Part shown: positions 36,160 through 49,300 of the stretch, piece by piece
Numbering within the stretch: the stretch's first letter is position 1
Layout: each line of letters opens with the position of its first letter
DNA from: Ypsolopha sequella
Taxonomy: Eukaryota > Arthropoda > Insecta > Lepidoptera > Ypsolophidae
Assembly (NCBI GenBank): GCA_934047225.1
Contig: OW203992.1
Location: 6,437,501-6,501,500 of the forward strand
DNA: 64,000 nucleotides
Reading direction: 5' to 3'
The notes under the pieces: model-generated
The model's database searches: none
Seen by the model: the letters and a program-made list of their open reading frames with translations, nothing else
What the model was told of the DNA's origin: nothing
Position numbers and translations under genes: made by a program

Positions 36160-37470
36160 GAGCCATGGGTTAACTATAGGCAATTATACGTATTGTACGA
36201 GTGCAGTCAATGTGGATGTGATCAGTTTGAATATACTCGAATGACACATTTATGATTGGGACGTTATTTAAAAAATCCGAGGTCAGACACAAAGTCTTGA
36301 AGATAATTTATAGTACGAGTCCATGAAGTACCATGAAAGTTATTCTAAGGATTTATGATTATTTGAAATGGACTACCCAGTGTCGCTTTTGACCTACACC
36401 ACACCATCAAGCATGCCTGGCAGGAGAGTCGGTAGGCGGACCGGCAGATCCGTTGGACGGGATAAGAATTCCATTACGATTACATTAATCGTATTTATTT
36501 ATCACATTAATGTGTTTACTAAGCTGTTATTTGCTAATGATAAAGTAGCACAAGGGATGAGCTTTTGGGTTAACTTTCATTATTTAATTATGAAACAATA
36601 AATAACAAATGTTCTGGTTTGAACTTTAGGAATATAGCTTTTTAATTAAACCTGACAGAGAAATAATGTAGAAAGGATAGTATGTAGTTTATTGAGTATC
36701 TCCTCTCTCTTTGATGTAACTAGACTTTCTTCATTCCCAATAAATCACCGCCAATCATCAATTAATTAAAAATGTACCGCCATAAAGGCAAATATATAAT
36801 TGAATTTTAGATTAATAGTTTTGAAATAAATCCAATCAGCGCTTATGGGTTGCCCACGCGCACGTCCTTCCCACGAAACTTGTATCATTGGTTTATATTC
36901 GTTATAATTGAATTTCTTATTGAATTACATTATAATTAGGGTTGATTATGTAATGAATGTTGGTTGGTGGGTTCCGTACAGTATTGTTCTGTGATGGATG
37001 GTGGATGGTACCACCGGTTAGCTTGTATTCGAGTTATGATGGGTGATAGTGGATGATTGATCGGATTCACTGTTGAAACTCAAAATTGGATTAGTTCTCT
37101 TTGGTTTCTTTAGTGGAGAACATCGTTTAACGTTTTGAGCTGGCGTTTATTGAAATTTTATACTTTTAAACAGTTCAAGAGATAATAGATTCTATGTCCA
37201 GGGATTTTAGTGTCTGAGTTGCATATTTGCGATTGATGGAGATGATTTTAATTTGAATATAATTATGTAGCTCGACTTTTTGAAAAGGCTTTACGGGCAG
37301 CTTCTTAAGCTGGGGTGTATATCTTTTTACACGTCACAATAATAATGAGTCACAATACAGAATTTGCTAAGAAGACAACCGATAAGCGAAAGACGCATGT
37401 CCGTCTTCCAGAGGGTTATTGGCTTAGAGTATAAATATATATATTGTATACTCTAAGGGTATAGGAAAAC
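36160..37470. other. intergenic sequence, nothing recognised
   Basis: No repeat shared within the window and no gene-like frame above 77 codons. Confidence 0.45.
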
Positions 37471-37474
37471 TACA

Positions 37475-37728
37475 GATTTCCATCTGCTACGATCCTGACA
37501 CACCTCTTTCGCCACTTCTACATCAATCAATCTCGTCATACAGGCTCTTCTATTTAGGGTACTTTTTACATTGCCCTTCTTTTCTTCAGTTTGTCGCTAT
37601 TTTGGTCAGCATACGTCCTTCTAGGGCAGTCTTTACCTTCCACTTGCGCACCATAATTTCTTTCGTCACTCTACTTTCATTCATCTTCTCTACCTGTCCA
37701 AACCATCGAATCATCAAATACCGATATG
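37475..37728 (-). pseudogene. LINE ORF2 C-terminal fragment (RTE-like), degenerate
   Basis: The minus strand reads IRWFGQVEKMNESRVTKEI, then pieces after stops and shifts (KKYPK, LYDEID), resembling the 'LRWFGHVERM...' C-terminal region of RTE-type ORF2. Several stops make it a relic. Confidence 0.65.
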
Positions 37729-38394
37729 CGTTTCATGTATTAGGTGTATGAATGTGTTTATATGGAACAAAGTTTTTTTTTTTAATTCTACATTTTCCAA
37801 TACAGCACGATCGCTTCATTGTCTATTTTCAATGCTTTTAGATAATTACAAATTACAAAACTAGCCGGCTGAATAAATGATTATGTGATTCATAATTTAC
37901 GATAATAAGAATCAGTTCCAATGAAACAAAGTAACAATTTATAAATATTTATTTATTTATTTTATACCACTACTCGGATGGATTTTCGTTTTGAAATGTC
38001 AATATAATCATAGTGATGAACAATTGGTCTATCTCAGTCTGATTTGATCAAATGATAGCAAAACAATATGTTTTCAGTTTTTAGCAGATTATCTTTGGCG
38101 TGTTCTGTAAAATAAAAGAAACATTTTATCTGACCAAAGATTTATTCATGTGAACTCGGACTGGGAATGAGCTAGACATCTGAAACCTAAAGTGGAAAAT
38201 GTGATTTATGCTATGAAATTAAAGATAAAGACTATAAATAAACATGATTTAATCACTTATTCGTTTTTAATTGTAGTTACATATTGCTGGACGCTGGAAC
38301 CAGGATAGGGACCGAAATATTATTATATTTCACTGTGTATTTTATATATCGCCGTATAATTACGTAAGCTGTTTTTTCGTTTATAAGCTGCTTT

Positions 38395-38560
38395 CTCGTG
38401 AAAAACAGAATTATGTCGTAAAGACAAGACAAATAAATAAAAATAGGTAAAAAAACAAACTTATGAGAGAAGGTAACAATTGGCGGCCTTATCACTTATA
38501 GGATTTCTTCCAGACAACCTTTGGGTGGAAATTAATCGTTGGAAAAAATAACGCGAAAGT
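38395..38560 (-). repeat. SINE/LINE tail fragment
   Basis: 'atttcttccagacaaccttt' and 'gggtggaaatt' match, inverted, the tail of the SINE at 22050-22080. The same block occurs at 49.9 kb. Confidence 0.6.
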
Positions 38561-38639
38561 GGTGCACAAAATAAATAATAGTAATTAAATGGATAGCAAA
38601 TACCTAAAGGTAGACCCATTTCACGATCACACGAAATAT

Positions 38640-38775
38640 TTCCGCTCCGCGAGATTAAAACAGTTAAGGTCAAAAACGAAGCAACGACAAGCGAAGCGAG
38701 GAGGAGCGTGTTAGGTTTACATGTAAATAACTTTGGGGAGCCGAGCGAAGCGGAGCGAGGCGACACCCCCAGTTT
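38640..38775 (+). repeat. dispersed repeat with 'gagcgaagcggagcgagg'
   Basis: 'gtgttaggtttacatgtaaa' and 'ggggagccgagcgaagc' recur inverted at 62563-62680. GC-rich, non-coding. Confidence 0.6.
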
Positions 38776-39455
38776 TAACAGAAAATAATTTCGTATGACC
38801 GCGTGATGGGGCTGTGTTCACGCCATAATTCTGTTTTCCCTAAAAAAGCAGTTTTAGCCTTATCTAGATATTATATCATCCTAGCAAGTACCTAGTATGT
38901 AATATTTATGTTTCTGAGATTATAAACTTTTATTTCATGACATAAATCACACATTTCAGTGCAGTATCCACCGCCTTACACGCATTTCTAGCTCAAAATA
39001 CTTTAGATATTATAAAATCATGTCTTACTCTACTGTCAAAACTAAAAGCAGAGAAGGACATAATTTAATAGTTTTACAAACGAGAAGCTCCGCAACAAAA
39101 ACCAATAAATCCACTCAGGACAAAAAAAAAATCTGCCTTTTTCCTCTAAAGTCCTCTTACATGCCACACTTCACTCTGGCCACAGCAAATCTCCATAAAA
39201 ACGTACTGCATAGGATCAATCCAAAGATGGGCAGCCAGATCAGAATCCGACCAACACATATGTATTTATGAACACATACGATTCCTTATTAGATCAATAT
39301 TTTGTGTTTTCTGTAAAAATACGAAAAGTGGATTTACCGGTTTTTGTTCCGGAGCTCCTCAAATGTCTTCAAGGATAATTTGAATTATTGTCCAACACTT
39401 AATTTTATAACAATGTACCAGTTATAATTTTGTATGTACAAAATGTGAGTGAAAG

Positions 39456-39510
39456 CATAGACTAATAAATACAAGTTTATTAATAAATACTTGTATTTTA
39501 TTAGTCTATG
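39456..39510. repeat. 55-bp near-perfect hairpin flanked by 7-bp direct repeats
   Basis: The arms CATAGACTAATAAATACAAG and its near-exact reverse complement at the right end (two small gaps) fold into one hairpin. GTGAAAG is directly repeated at 39449-39455 and 39511-39517, exactly at the hairpin borders. It looks like a minute inserted element. Confidence 0.75.
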
Positions 39511-39964
39511 GTGAAAGTACTAATTTAGTTACACTTTTAGCTACAATGATTTGTTTTCAGTACATTTCCTTGTCACTTTGTCTAGCTATAGACATAAAAT
39601 ACGTGAAGTAACAGATAATAATGATAAAATCACCGAAGTATATAATAAATCTTACAGTTAAGGACAAGTAAAGTAATAATTTCCAATTAATCCTACAATA
39701 AATAACAATTACCCCTATAACTGGACGGCTTTTATTACGTAGATAATAATTAATTACAACTAATAATATAATACAATTAAATCATAATTTGTGCAATCAT
39801 TGCTGATAATTTCACAACATTTCTCTAATAAAACCCGTGACTTTAAAGTCCCATATATATCACCAAGAACTTTAGTTTCAATCCATTTGACAGATTTATC
39901 CTCATTGATTTGGTATCAAAAATAATCGATGATTACAATTTTGCAAAGATATTTTTAGCTACAC

Positions 39965-39970
39965 TTTATT
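39965..39970 (-). terminator. candidate poly(A) signal of aristaless
   Basis: AATAAA on the minus strand, about 90 bases after the al stop codon. It is the nearest canonical hexamer, but others occur further downstream in this AT-rich DNA, so the true 3' end is not proven. Confidence 0.4.
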
Positions 39971-40060
39971 AAGACACTGTTTGGACGGATTCTATACAAT
40001 ATAAGTACAACATAGCATCTCATGAACAGAACCTTTTGCCTAGACCCCTATCCACAAAGC

Positions 40061-40391
40061 TCAACTAATCAAATCAGTATGGTGTCTCTGTCTTAGCATT
40101 TCTAACCTCAACTCATGTTCTCTTGCAGCCATTCTGAGCGCAGCGATACTCGAGCTTCTTCGTTCAACTTCGGGCCCGTTCGGCTGGGTCGTCGCGGGCG
40201 GGGATTCGCTCCCAGGAGATATCGGGGGTGAGACTGACGGCACTTCAGGGGATCTCCGCGGGGGTGCGGCGAGGCCGGCGAGGAGGGAATGGAAGGGGGG
40301 TGAGCTGGTGTATAAAGGGGCTCCGAAGAGTGGTGGTCTTGGTAGGGGAGCTCCTAGATACTGGCCGCCAAGGACTGGTGAACCTCCATAT
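40061..40391 (-). CDS. al: aristaless, terminal coding exon with OAR motif
   Basis: Starts after the CCAACAG acceptor, completes the split Arg, and encodes 109 residues to TGA at 40063-40061. The first two thirds are rich in Gly, Pro, Leu and Ser (YGGSPVLGG...SPPISPG). The OAR motif [25 protein letters not shown] segment lies near the C terminus, about residues 77-98 of this exon, and the end is HHTDLIS. OAR motifs in this family modulate activity through intramolecular or cofactor contacts (family knowledge). The preceding intron (40392-41190) holds a MITE. Confidence 0.94.
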
Positions 40392-43300
40392 CTGTTGGAA
40401 GAAAAATGTCAGTCAGATACCTGTAGATCTAAATAATGGTTATGTTCATTAGCTGAGTTGTAAGATTTTAGAATGCTTCGATATAAATTGCGCATAAAAT
40501 AATGTTAAGGAGTCTAAAGTCTACACTATGTATAAACGCTCGCTTCTAATAGGTCTTTACATATGAAATTGTCAAAATTTTCGTACATATTCATGAGTTC
40601 ATAATTCCTGTAATTCAATAGCTATTTCAATTATTTGTATTTTGTTTGAAAGTTGATTTCAAGGTTTTACATCTACGTATTATTTTTTTCTTTTTTAAGT
40701 TTGATTATAAAAAATAAATCTTCAAAAACAGTTCGTCCTAAATGCCATCCATTTCCATGATAAGGTTCGTAATATTTTTTTACAGCCGACACTTTTCAAA
40801 AATTTAATTTATGTTGCTGTTAGTTTCATGTTGTCACATTGATACACATAAGAAATGACATAATTTAGATTCGTCATTCCTAAAAAAAATGCAAATATGT
40901 TAGTACTGAAAATTGAGTTTCCTTCAAATTCTCTATAGAAAACAGCAGTTTCATATGTAAAGACCTAATAAATGTCATTTTTGTCAACGCTCAACGTTCT
41001 ATATGAAAATAAAGACCATAAAACCAATAAGAAAGCGTTTTGGTTGTATAATAATGTCACTTTTCTAAAAGTTTTTTTTTTACTAAGTAGTTTTAGTTTA
41101 CTTTCCAAAAGAAGATTAATTACAGAAAAACCTACGACTATTACCTACACTTTTTGGCTCCAAAACCACTTCAATGAAATGAAACCTCACCTAAAAGACG
41201 CCAAGGTATTGGCATCAAACGGCTTCCGGAAGCCGAAGCCCAGTTGCGTGAAAGGGTTGGGCATGGAAGCCACGACGGCGGGAGGAGGTGCCCCCCCTCC
41301 CGCCTGCAGGTAGGGGTTGTAGGGGTGGCCTTGAGGACCCACTTTCTCTTGTTTTCTCCACTTTGCACGACGGTTCTGGAACCAGACCTAGAAGATAGGG
41401 GTGCGGTTATTAATTAGATTGCTTGTTTTGACTCACTATGTGCTGAAATTTCAAAATATATACTGCTTCTTTACGTAGAGGTAGATAGTATGTTGAATAA
41501 ACGATTATTACCTACAGCAACCTAAAAAGATAGATAAATGCTTCCAGCCTTTTGGAGACCCTGCCGATCGACGGCGATGATTTAGAAAAAATATTTGATA
41601 TAGTTTAATTCATAGGTAAGTTTTTGTTCCAGGGTTTTGCATTTTATTATATTACTTTAACATATTTATTGGTAGGTAATTTTAATTTAGATTAATTTTA
41701 GTTTTATAATGTCATTGAATTTGTTGTTTATAGAAGATAGATCGAGCTATCGGTAATTAAAAGGATGTCAGATAAGGTCGTAAGTATTGTATGAAAATGA
41801 AAGTTTAGTTAAAAATTGATCCCTCCATTTATTTCCGTATTTAATCGTAGATAACATAGTCAGGGTATAATTAACAACATATCTTATGCTTCTTAAGGTT
41901 AAACGTCAGTCGCTTAGCACAAAGTGCATAACTTAACTTTGTATATTTGTTTAGAAGTTTAAAATTGAAAAACATCTTGGTATGTGGCAGTTAACACCAA
42001 TACTTCTGTAAGGTTTATAAAGCATGAGTTTGAAATATAATGCACAATTAATCATGATCTGGTCCAAACAAAGTTAAAACAGCATTTTAAGTTGGTTTTG
42101 AGAAGATCATGACTAATTGTGTATACAATTTCAAACTCTTGCTTTATAAACCTCTCTAATACTGAACTATTGGCGTCAATTGCCACAGATCAAAAAGCTT
42201 TTTGATTTTAAATTTCTAAACAAGAAAAACAAAGTTAAATTATGCACTTTGCGCTAAGCTGCAGACGTTTAACCTTTATAACATTTTTCTTAGTAGTATT
42301 TATGTAGTTGTATATTGTCATACAACTTTTTATCTAAAGTGTGTAATATCGACATAACTCGTATATTATATAGTTAATAACTAATTCCTAATTCCTAATT
42401 AATAACTAATTCCTAATCTTACAAATTCCAACAGAAAACATTAGTTACGGTTTAAACCCTAGAATTTGAGAGGCGTTTTAATTACACAGAAGCTTCGCCC
42501 TCATTAACCCTTTGCCTTACTTGATGGGTTCGGGTTCCGCCTACCAACTAAAAGTCCATTTTAACTAAACTACAAAATTGGAAGGAGCTACTGAAATCAA
42601 CATTTACGAAAACCAGTTTAAAAAAAAAAACCGTGGTTGTGTTTAGAATGGACTCAGTTACGAGGAAAAATATAAAAGAAAAATCTATATATAAAACAGT
42701 TCCGTTACTGACTGACTGACTAGCAAACAACGGGCAGCCTAGATAAGGATAAACTACTATTAAATAAATATTAAATTTGGAACAGAGGTGCACTAAAAAA
42801 GGATTTTTCGAAATTTACCCATAAGGGGGTGAAACGAGCTGTAACCTTTTGTATCGAAAAGCGTTCCTAACTGGTACACAACGGACTGTTTATATCCCAA
42901 ATCCAGGCGGACATAATATCCAATAAAAATAAAACCGGCCAAGTGCGAGTCGGATTTGCGCACAAGGGGTTCCGTACCACCATACAATACAGGTACGGAA
43001 CCCTAAAAGCAGTATGGTAAATAATTCCACTTGGAGATTACGAAGGACTAACTTAACTTGACACTCACGATCTATGTATCTAAAGATCTGTGATCACTTT
43101 CAAAATAATTAAATTTTTGTAATATTGAGATTTTTTTCTGTGTGTGCTAGAAGACCTACTTGTAAACGAAATTTCAAATTTCTAAGTCTGTAAGTGCCTT
43201 ATAGGTTTTGATTCCCTTGCGAGTGTCAAACATTTGTATGAAATTGATTATTATTTAAGTGCAATAACTTTTTTTCGCGTCAAGTTACAATTTCCTACAA

Positions 43301-46300
43301 AGCATTAGTTTCAACTTGATATCTTATATAGGGCTCGAGCGAAAGGGTCTTGACAGACAGACAGACAGACGGACAACAAAGTGATCCAATAAGGGTTCTT
43401 TTTTCATTTTGAGGTACGGAACCCTAAAAACACAAAAATAAAAAACTACATCTCCAAATGAATTAAACAATAGATTATTTCATTTCCAAGTCCAGCCTGG
43501 AGTGGTTCAGGGTGCCTATTTCCTAAAAAGGGACATTGATTTGAATAACCCTAATTTGAATAACCCTAATTTGAATAACCCTAATTTGCCTGAATATTCC
43601 GCAACTATTTAAAGATTACAATATTTATAAGGTCAAAAAGTACACGAATAAAACTTAGCAAAAAACATACTCATAATTATTTAAGTGTTTATTTTTATAG
43701 CAATTTAAATTAATTCACTTATGATAAATGAAGCGTGTAAAAAATTAAAACGTGTTTCTGTAAATACTCATGCAGACATTGTTGCGTCGGAAGTTTTACC
43801 GTTAAAACTTTTAATGTTAAAAAAACAGCTCAAATACATCGGCTTTAAAGTTAATTTTCCCTTGAATATTGTAGAGTTTATGAAGCAATTTAAAGGTGGA
43901 GTTGTAAATATGACTTCATACGGTCGGAGCCGCTTGCGCAGGCGCAGCGGTGGCTTACGTTCCTGAATTAAAATATTCACGGGAGATCATGCCTGCTACA
44001 CTAGGTTCACTTAATTATTAGCTCTATCTACCTAACAATTGTATAAATTATATTTTTTGTGGAATAAAGTAAAAGAATTAGTTGATGGTGTAATATTACT
44101 ATCAATATACGTAGATGTAGTTGTGTGTATGTTTGTTTCTCCTTTCGTTTCCAACATCAATTAAGACGAACAGTACGACCACAAAATAGATACAACCAGA
44201 AAGCCGACTCGACGTCGTCGGAGCGAAAACAGACGCACACATGCATAGACGCGTACGTATGATGATCTCGGCAGAATTTCGTATTGGCATTCACCCGAGT
44301 ATCTCCGAGATCGTCGTACGTACGCGTCTATGTGTGTGTGCGCCTGTTTTCGCTAGTTATTCGGAGTAAACATTCTGTAAGTGGTTATTTTGTGGTACGA
44401 CGTTGACTTCACAGTTTTTTTTGTGTTTTGCGTCTGTATACAAGGTGAATTTTTGATCATCGTCCAAATTCATACTGGTGGCTTGATAAGTGATCAGTAT
44501 CATGGATCAATAACAATTTTGGTGAAATTCGTAAAATGAAATTTTGACTCCCCATAGTGATTCACTCGGGACTGGAAGTGAATTTCTACGGGAAGCCGAA
44601 ATTTAATTTTAGGAATTTCACAAAAATTGTTATTGATCCAAGATACTGATCACTTATCAAGCCTCCAGTATGAATTTGGACGATGATTAAAAAGTCACTT
44701 GTATATGTATAGCCCTGTCCGTTTATAAATGTTATAATTGAACACCGACATCAACCAGGAATGCGAATGCGGGTAGTTGGATAAAAAGGCTTCGACTACC
44801 GGCATCAGGTGCCAGGTTTAATAGCCCAACAGAGTTTCGCATTAAGGTAATAGCTACGCATCGTTTAAGGCTCTCGGAGTCTAACCAGCTCCCATTCGGT
44901 TTATTATATCGAAGTGCCGATTATCGATGACGGGCCGTCATCGATGTAATTTGTTGTTTTGTTTTATTTCTGTAGTAATTTGCGGGGAATCATTTATTTT
45001 GATGACGACAATCGAGCTACAGAAATTAATTTAATAAAAGTAATAGATGTACGTTATGTTGATAAATTAAAACAAATACGTAAATTTATCGAAGCAAAAT
45101 ATATTTCGAACTCTCTTGGGAGGCATTAGTTTACTTTTACAATTTGCTTAGGCAGCTAAATTTTAGTAATATTAATATATTTTGTGACGTCATTGGATGT
45201 AATAGCACTTTGGCCCATCCTTGTTCTAATGAGGCTAGAATGCTTTACAAACTAGTTAAGCTCGGTTTAAGCGTTAGATGTTAAGGGGATGCACTGTGCT
45301 AAAATTCGAACCTGCTCTAACGCGTTTGTTTTTTAACTCTCTATCCTGCTCTAATCAGATGCCGCGCACGCAAAACTGCAGTTATTTTGAAATCGTGGCT
45401 CCATTGGGACATACAGAAATAAAGTAGTAAGGCTTTTTTGTAGATAATAATGAGATCTTGTATTGTGTGAAAGATTCATTTCAAACGCATATTCCGTGTC
45501 CGAGCGAATTTAATGTACAGAATGAAATTAGGTACCTACAGATATATATTTATTTGAGTAAAGATATAAAATTTCTATAATCTATAAAGGCTTAATTCGT
45601 CAGAAAAACATGATTAAGTATACACATATATTTCCCAGAATTTTCTAGTAGCCAGTTTGGCCTACAAATCGAGCTAAATATACGCAATTTTACCAAATCC
45701 ACGCTTATTTAAGCCTTAAGTTGACTGTTGTACCTTAAGTTAGTTTAATGAGGACGACATGGTCATGACTCTGTATCAAATCCTTTTCAAAATAAAGATA
45801 AAAAAAAAAATTGCTTAGATTTTGTCGCTACGGCACACGATGGAAAACTACGATGATGAAAAAAGAATGCAATAAGTTAAAAGAAATCTGTGTTATGGAA
45901 TCCAAATAAACGGATGCTGTGCCGGCAAGGAGGTCCACATGTAAGCTGTACGAATGATAAACAAAGATGGGAAAAAGGGTGGGCCGAGTTTTTAATTTTT
46001 CGTAATTTCGTTTCGAGCCCGTGCGGAAAATGTGCTTCAGGAGAAGGTGATTAAAAAAATGTACGATGGTTTTTCCATATTTTTTAGTAAAACTGCATTT
46101 TTATAAAAATTCAAAGCTAAAATTAAACTTTCACTTTCTTCTATATTTCACTCAAACTGACCAAATGAATTTAAAAACATGGATATGGATGCCAAATAAT
46201 CTTGCTTTATAGTAAACTTGACTTTTTCTGTATTCGGTTTTTTTCCGTGGAGACGATAATTGCAACATTGTAGGTTCAGTGACTTCTAGCACTTAAAAAA

Positions 46301-49300
46301 CGCCGTAAGGTGGCATTTTGCATCTTTGAAACTTCGTTTATATCAATATCATCAATAAATTGTTTGAATTGTAAGTTTTAAGTTTTTGGTAGAAAAGCAA
46401 AAACAAAAGTTACTAAAACTACAATATTGCAATTTTCGTCTCCACGGAAAAAAACCGAGTACAGAAAAAGTCAAGTTTACTACAAGGGAAGCAATATTTA
46501 GTGTCCACTTTTCATTCAGTTGGTCAGTTTGAATAAAATAGAAAAGATATAAATGTTTTATTTTTGCTTTGAAATTGTATAAAAATGCAGTTTTACTCAG
46601 ATGATTTTTCTAGCTTTGAGGCACTGTTTATCATACAAATTTGTAATTGCCTTCTCCTGAAGCATATTTTCTGCACTGGCCGAAACGAAAATACGAAAAA
46701 ATCGGCCCACCCTAATGTGAAAGTCGCTTAAGAAACAAACGGTAAACCTATTGACAACATAAAGGTGAAACACTGCTGCGTGCATTAATAAAAAAATAAA
46801 ATAAGAATCAATTTGAAGACTATAAATGGATGTTCCTTCACTAAAGGTCGCACGAATAGTCGAATGTCGAAGTATCTGGATCAAAAACTTTTTGCAGCGA
46901 AGAATTCTTGGCATGTCTGGAATTATAACTTGCATAGTTGTCCAACCACTCCGCGTCATCTGCTCGGACTGTACTACGTTCCATTTATGTCTTCGAGAAT
47001 TTCCGAGAGAGGTTTTCCAAGAACGAATCCATTGTATCGCTCAATTACTCTATCGACGCGTTCGATTAATTTGTATTCGGACTATCGTATCGATTGCTGG
47101 GCAAATGAAACGTTGCGAGTTGTAATAAGCGAGTCCGCATTCGATTTTATGTTATTAAAAAGCCGCAGTCGTGAAGCTATGAATTGGAGTCTGGACTAGT
47201 TTTGTAGAGAAGTTTTACTTGTTTTATTGGTTAATTTTTCTCCGATGACCGATGTTTCTTATATGAAGTCTGTAGGAACTTTACATTCGTCAATGCATTT
47301 AGATATGTACGTAGACAAATTAAAGCGCTACGGAAAAAAAATCGACACTTTAAGGACTTGCATATCTACTACATAAAATAATGTATTATTTTGATAAAAT
47401 AGTATATTATTTTTGGATTCTTTTTCTAGGGATCTGTTAAAACAGAAACGCGATTGGAGAAATTCGGCTTGATAGAAATATTTATTGAAATTAGGTCCTT
47501 TTCGACACCAATTCTCCTGGTTTGACAATTTAGAATGACATATAGACTGCAACTATATTTTACTAGATGGGTTTTAACGGTATCTAGGACCTGGTTAAAT
47601 GAAATTTTGATAGCAACTTTAGTACATTTTTTATTAATATAAAACCGACTTTTTGCTAGTTTTCCACGAATCCGTCCCTGTCGCACTGAGGATTTTTTAG
47701 CATATGGAGTAACAGGGACGCTAAAACTTTTACATATCGCCTTAACCTATGAGAAATGGTAATAAAATTATTGTATTGTGCAAACAATAAAATAAACACC
47801 GTGGTCATTTTAAACGGGAATTTTGGAAGTCGAATAATTTACATGTTCAAGCTCTAGCTTCCTGCCACAAGAAAATGAAATGACTATAGTTCTTCTCCAT
47901 CTTCTCATTCTTTTCCATCTTTCTCATTATACAATAAAGTCATACATACAACATTCTCTTATAGTTACACGAACTGGCTTTTTCTAAGTATTAGTTTTGG
48001 TATTAGTTTCGAACCTAAATTATTATTTTCGGTATTAGTTTCGAATCTAAAAATAAAAAGCAATATCTATCAGAGAGCAAAGAGTATATAACTCCATCAA
48101 TAGAGTCAAGTCAAGGGCGGATCCAGGATTTGATTTTGGGGGGGGGGCATTCTGACAAGGTTATCACAAACAAAAAAAAATGGAAGTTTTAGATGCTTTT
48201 GGCAAGCCTATCTATACCTTATATACCTATGTTGTGTAAAAGTGCACCCAAATAGAATCGAAAAGTCGAGTCAAATGGTCAAATACATGGAAATCTTGGG
48301 CATTTAGGCGGGAGGGGACATGACATGGCCTCCATAGTCTCCCCTGTATCCGCTAATGATTTACATAGAACAGCCTTCCTTCTCTTATCTTTGAACTGGC
48401 CTATTCTAAGTGACCACTTTGGTCTGTGTTCGTTTCTTATCATTCAGAAGGCCTACCATGAGTTTTGTTGCGTCACACGTTTTGATACACGTTAGCGACT
48501 GCGTAAAATATTTATATGAGAAATTGCACAGCGCCCCTAGCGGCTTACGAGAAGAACCAGAATTTCTAATACAAAACATTTTACGCAGTAACTAACGTGT
48601 CCGGCGAATGAAATAAACATGGAAGACGCATTTCTAACAAGTGTAATTCGAAAATGGTATCAGAGACTGAAAAGAGCAAAAGGCTAATGATTGGTTCGTA
48701 CTGTTGTTATGCGACACTAAGCCTGCCGCGGTTGGCCGATTCAAAGACAAAGTGAATGCTATTGGAGCCGCCGCCGTACAAAATTGTGTTCAACACACTT
48801 CATCGTGGGGTAATTTTTCAGCTCTAATCAGACTTCTATGTTTTTTTCAGCCAATAATCGCGTCCAAAACTCATGGTGGGCTACTTACTGCGAGCAAGGA
48901 ACGTATTACTCCTCCATGTTTTGAATGTATCGTAATTTCCATTGGTTATCTATCAGGCTCAGAGTCCATTTGTTCCGGTCTAGCCTGATTGAAGGCTGCA
49001 GTGACAACTTTAGATACGACCTGGGAATTTAATCAATTTAATCAAATTGCTCTACAATTTGCTCCATACAATGAAATTGTCACCGTCTTTGTACAAGATT
49101 ACTCTAATTAAAGTTTCAAGAATAGCTGGTTACGTTTGTTTGTTCAAAAGATTTTTTTTCATGGAAGTTCAAAGGTGAGGTTTTATGGGGATTTTTGGGG
49201 TAATTATACTCTTTGTATTTCCACTTTTAATGTAAAGGTGAAAAGTGTGCTAGCAAATTTATCGGTAAAAGTAATTTTTTTGGCATAACTTTGTTTTTTA

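Noticed and set aside
46813..47199. 128-codon plus-strand frame in the al intron as a gene
   Set aside because: No recognisable domain, and a competing overlapping frame of 99 codons. Kept only as a unique intronic block.
48704..48988. Host gene exon in the al intron
   Set aside because: It partly aligns with a second copy 0.9 kb away, so it is more likely repeat-derived.
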